This document shows positions 60,277 through 64,000 of a stretch of 64,000 nt of DNA, in pieces. The notes below the pieces were generated by a model that was given only the letters and a program-made list of their open reading frames with translations, searched no databases and was not told the DNA's origin. Source of the stretch: Penicillium oxalicum (lineage: Eukaryota > Ascomycota > Eurotiomycetes > Eurotiales > Aspergillaceae); assembly GCF_001723175.1 (NCBI RefSeq), contig NC_064654.1:1116001-1180000 (forward strand). The letters run 5' to 3'. A program made the translations under genes and the position numbers. Each line of letters opens with the position of its first letter. The stretch's first letter is position 1.

Positions 60277-62378
60277 ATGATGGTCACCCATCGCAAGAGT
60301 CGCTCGCTGACAACAACCATCCTCTTCCTCCTCTTCGCATACATCTGCCTGATCTGGCTACCACTCCATCATCTGGGGAGCAGGCATCACAGGCATCCAA
60401 GACCACCACCCCTACATAGTGATCAACACTCTCAACATTCCATCCATCTCAACTCAACCACCGTCGAGAAACACCCCGTGTCATCGTACATTTCTCTGCC
60501 ACCACTACCCTCATCCACCGCCTCATCAATTCCCCAAATCCAGTATGATTTCCCTCCAGAATCCAGGCCGGAGCGCAAGATCAGACTCCAGAGGCAAAGG
60601 GCCGTCAAGCAAGCCTTCCTGCATGCTTGGACGGGATATAAAGACCACGCCTGGCTCCGAGACGAGGTCACGCCCCAAACGGGCGGGTATCAGGACACGT
60701 TCAGCGGATGGGGTGCCACGCTAGTCGACTCCTTAGATGCGCTGATCATCCTGGGTCTGGATGATGAACTCGAACTGGCCCTGGAGGCCTTGACCCAAAT
60801 CGATTTCACCACCACCGGCAGCGGAGACGTGAATGTCTTTGAGATTACGATTCGATACATGGGGGGCTTTTTGGCTGCTCATGACTTGACCCACGGGAAA
60901 TATCCCATTCTTCTGCAAAAGGCTGAAGAACTTGGTGCAATGATCTACAATGCCTTTGACACCCCGAATCGAATGCCTCAGATGCGGTGGGATTGGTCCA
61001 GGTACGTTGATACTTCCACTTCCCCTGCCAGGAGGGGTTTTCGAAAAAAGGAAAGAAAAAAAAAACCACCCCTCCGCCATCTGCACCCCGGTTCTATGTA
61101 CACTTGGACTCACATACACCAGATCTGCCCAAGGCAAAGAAATCGAAGCTGCAGAGCGAACCGTCTTGGCTGAATTTGGTTCTTTGACCCTGGAATTCAC
61201 CCGGCTATCACAATTGACGGGGAACCCCAAGTATTTCGACGCCGTCCAACGAATCACGAATGAGCTGGAACGGGCCCAATCCAAAACCCGCATCCCGGGA
61301 CTTTGGCCGCTCTTCGTCGACGCCAAGCATCTGAGGTTTGACTGGTCTCAATTCTCACTTGGCGGCTGCGCCGACTCGACATACGAATACTTGCCCAAAC
61401 AGCATATCTTGCTTGGCGCCCAGAGAGATGAGTACCGGGAGATGTACGAAGCGGCCATGGAAGTGATCACGGGGAAACTTCTTTTCCGCGCGATGACCAA
61501 GGACGAGGAGAGGCAGGTTCTTTTTACCTCCAATGCGCTCGGGCTCCGGGGCGGAAAGCTCCATGACGTCGAGTACATCCAAGAGCATCTGAAGTGTTTC
61601 CTGGGTGGAATGGTCGGCCTGGCCTCCAAGGTCTTCAATCGCACCGAGGATCTGCCCATAGCCCGAGGTCTCACGGATGGCTGTATCTGGGCCTACGAGT
61701 CTATGGCGACGGGGATCATGCCTGAGATCATGGCGGTCAGCCCATGTAAGGACATGGCACATTGCCCCTGGGACGAGGGCAAGTGGTACGAGGACGTCCT
61801 AGGTCAACCCATTCATTCCCGCAAACATCTTGAACAGGCTCAAGAGGTCGTAGAGCGTGAGGGTCTTCCACCCGGCGTAGTTGGCGTCACGGACGCAGCA
61901 TACAAGCTTCGGTACGAGTGATCCCCACGGTTCCCCAATCGATTTTTTTCGCACGAGTGGTCGAATCCATTCCATACTGACTCTGCCTTCAGCCCCGAGG
62001 CCATCGAATCCATCTTCATCATGTACCGCATCACTGGCGACAAGACCCTTCAAGATGTGGCGTGGCGCATGTTTCAGAATATCGACAAAGTGACCCGTAC
62101 CAAATATGGTCACTCTGCCATTGACGACGTTCGCAATCCTCTGCCTCAGCTGAGCAACAAGATGGAGAGCTTCTGGCTTGCGGAGACTCTGAAATACTTT
62201 TACTTGATCTTTTCTGAGCCTGATCATATCAGCTTGGATGAATATGTTCTGTAAGTCCATCTTCTTTGCCCTCTGAGCATTGAGACACTGCCGAATGTGG
62301 TGGACTGATGGATCGAACTCGTCCGTTTTCTTTTTCTGCAGGAGTACCGAGGCTCATCCGTTCAAGCGGCCATCGTGA
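60277..62378 (+). CDS. Class I alpha-1,2-mannosidase (GH47), type II membrane protein
   Basis: Exons 60277-61001, 61123-61911, 61993-62250 and 62342-62378 (introns 121, 81 and 91 bases) sum to 1809 bases, 602 residues. A short cytosolic head and signal anchor ([20 protein letters not shown]) are followed by a His/Ser/Pro-rich stem, then the barrel: [76 protein letters not shown] and [13 protein letters not shown]. Near the end are [20 protein letters not shown] and, formed over the last splice, [13 protein letters not shown], with the Thr that coordinates calcium. It trims alpha-1,2-linked mannose from N-glycans in the ER or Golgi. Confidence 0.95.
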
Positions 62379-63087
62379 CCAAGGCTAGAGCAGAGCGAGA
62401 GAGCTTGCTCTTGACAATCCTTTTGATTTATGTCTTTGATCCTGTTCATTTAGCGAGTTTCTGGGAGCAATAAGGGATAGAAGGTAGCTATTCAAGTTGG
62501 TGATCAGAATTTTGTTAGTATCACGTTTTGGTGGAAGACCAAGCATGGAATGGTTGGCCTTCTTTCAAGTGGCAATAATGTAGCTCTTGCGCGCTCAAGA
62601 CGAAATGCCTCTTGCTTTCCAACCAAAAATGGATAAGTACCTTTCGAGGTTTTATTGTCAACAGGATATCTTCATTGCCCGCCATCATAAAGATCCTTTG
62701 AGGGGTGCGATTGACTTGGAATGGTTTCAGAGTGCTGAAGACAAAGGCTTGGCCCTCTCGATCTAGGAGCCTCACGGACCGGAATTGACCCACGCCATTT
62801 GAAAGAGGTATCATTGATTGAAATCGTAGCTCAGTAGCATTGAATCATAACAAACAAGCCCAACGAACACATTTGGTGCACCAAGACAAGCACCGCACTT
62901 GGCAAGCATCATCGGAGAGACACCCTTGATCCACGGAGGACCCAAAAAAAGGGTCTTTTCAAAGTCACCACGGCGTCCTTTGCTTCTTACGCGCTATGTG
63001 ATTCCAAATCACTCGGTGTGCTGCTGATTCACATAAATCCCGTGCAAAGGGTAGGTATTTCTTTTTTTTTTTCGATCCGAGGGCAGT
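62379..63087. other. intergenic, convergent 3' ends
   Basis: Between the mannosidase (plus) and LSm6 (minus). A 97-codon minus frame at 62521-62814 has no family features and I leave it uncalled. Confidence 0.5.
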
Positions 63088-63486
63088 TCAAGCGGCGGAG
63101 ATGTAGAGGACTAGGGGAGAAATGACGCAGTTCAGTGTCAGATCTTCCATGTTTGCAAGTAGCAAAGAGCAAAGGGACCCCCTCTACTTCCGATTCGTAG
63201 TACAACATACCATTATTACCACGCACAAAGGCATCTCCGTAGCTGCGACGATGCTTCCCATTCACAAACTCCTCCGTCTTCTCCAGGGCGATGTTCATGT
63301 AGCCATCCACAGATTGAAGCTCACCTGAAGTCCTGTTAGCTTAAGAGTAACCCTGTAATCAATCACCAGAAGAGCCATACCCTTGTATACCACACCCGAG
63401 TTGAGCTTGACAATCACCGGTGCGCCGATGATTTCACTCAGAAAGGCCGAGGGATCCTTGCCCTCTGAAGCAGCGCCGTTTTCCAT
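63088..63486 (-). CDS. lsm6: U6 snRNA-associated Sm-like protein LSm6
   Basis: Exons 63486-63381, 63324-63211 and 63110-63088 (introns 56 and 100 bases) sum to 243 bases, 80 residues. Sm1 motif: FLSEIIGAPVIVKLNSGVVY then KGELQSVDGYMNIALEKTEE. Sm2: DAFVRGNNVLYISAA, completed only by the 23-base third exon. This is the full length of LSm6, a member of the LSm1-7 (mRNA decay) and LSm2-8 (U6 snRNA) rings. Confidence 0.95.
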
Positions 63487-63882
63487 ATTGTGTAATGGCT
63501 CTATGATGCATGAGCCCCATATATCCCTCCACCAAGATAGATCAAGTCTAAATCAATTGATGCACACATACCTGGCGATTTCTAGCACTGAGGCGGGGAA
63601 AAGGTTCGGGGTGTGGGCTCAACTGTGAAGCAGATAAGATTCCAAAGGCGGTGAAGCCCCCGATGGAATCACGACGCGCGCGGGGGCGGGCGGTCGGTTT
63701 TCTTTTTGACAGGCGCATTATTTACGTCTGATGAGCTGCACGATTATCCTGACAGGTGATTTGGTTTGAGGAGGGGATTTTTTCCTGCTTGCTGCGCTGG
63801 AAATTGTATCTTGGCACACAGTCTGCGAAGAAAGGAGGGGACAGAGCAATTCATATTGTGCGATTTGTTCATATCTACTACG
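63487..63882. other. intergenic, divergent promoters
   Basis: About 400 bases between the LSm6 start (minus) and the start of the partial gene at the right edge. No further features. Confidence 0.5.
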
Positions 63883-64000
63883 ATGCGGTCATTCTTTCAG
63901 AAGCCAGAATGGGCTACCAAAACGGGTGATTCAAGTACGGAATTCTACCGTCGCTCTGGGCAAACATTTTCGGATATCGTCGCGGCGAATCGCGAGGCCC
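63883..64000 (+). CDS. N-terminus of an unidentified gene (cut by window end)
   Basis: An ATG at 63883 opens a frame that stays open to the window end (39 codons): MRSFFQKPEWATKTGDSS, then EFYRRSGQTFSDIVAANREA. The MRSFFxxPxWA opening followed by FYRRSxQTYxDI looks like a conserved fungal N-terminus. I have an impression of Rad60/SUMO-like domain proteins but cannot confirm it from 39 residues, so no function is assigned. Confidence 0.5.
   Translation, partial: MRSFFQKPEWATKTGDSSTEFYRRSGQTFSDIVAANREA

Noticed and set aside
62931..62938. Another CCACGGAG NirA consensus match
   Set aside because: It lies between the 3' ends of the mannosidase and LSm6 genes, without nitrogen-related genes; expected by chance about six times in 64 kb.

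Overview
The window reads as nuclear DNA of a filamentous ascomycete (Pezizomycotina), most likely a Eurotiomycete such as Aspergillus or Penicillium. Genes are compact, with many short GT-AG introns (about 50-170 bases, CTRAY-type branch points). Most gene products are typical fungal proteins: ERMES subunit Mdm34, the Cdc37 co-chaperone, a haspin kinase, Tlg2, calmodulin, clathrin light chain and a GH47 mannosidase. I saw no rRNA, tRNA, CRISPR array or intact transposon. Exon borders below were worked out by hand from splice signals and from the requirement that exon lengths sum to whole codons; no database search was possible.

Left part (1-17.8 kb): a truncated PLC-like phosphodiesterase, a four-exon UPF0045/Ecm15-type gene, inositol-pentakisphosphate 2-kinase, then a molybdenum island. 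The island has a long nitrate reductase (Mo-MPT, cytochrome b5, FAD/NAD(P)H domains) on the minus strand. Divergent from it across a 1.5 kb promoter is a prokaryote-type molybdopterin oxidoreductase resembling assimilatory nitrate reductases of the DMSO-reductase family. A MobA-like guanylyltransferase and a stand-alone MoeA-like molybdenum insertase follow. The shared promoter carries two matches to the NirA consensus, one of them abutting a GATA site. Together the genes suggest a nitrate-responsive bis-MGD pathway in a fungus, which is the most unusual content here. The MobA reading frame has a one-base shift. A Nudix hydrolase follows.

Middle part (18-34 kb): a tubby-like/LURP-like protein with a G-run minisatellite just upstream of its start, a GNAT acetyltransferase with a long CT microsatellite in its intron, an Ala/Ser-rich surface protein, a polysaccharide deacetylase, a CCDC47 homologue and Mdm34. 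Long gene-poor stretches lie at 19.5-22.5, 24.7-27.0 and 32.6-34.6 kb.

Right part (34.6-64 kb): haspin, Mediator subunit Med20 (disrupted), calmodulin, Tlg2, Rtt103, clathrin light chain, Cdc37, and an Mdl1-type mitochondrial ABC transporter (frame broken by an exact 11-bp tandem duplication). Next come a decayed aminoglycoside-phosphotransferase-like pseudogene, a GFA/CENP-V domain gene, an equilibrative nucleoside transporter, a class I alpha-mannosidase, LSm6, and the first exon of a gene running off the right edge. More than 20 kb of other coding sequence is intact, so the lesions in Med20, Mdl1 and MobA are more likely real or local than signs of generally poor sequence.
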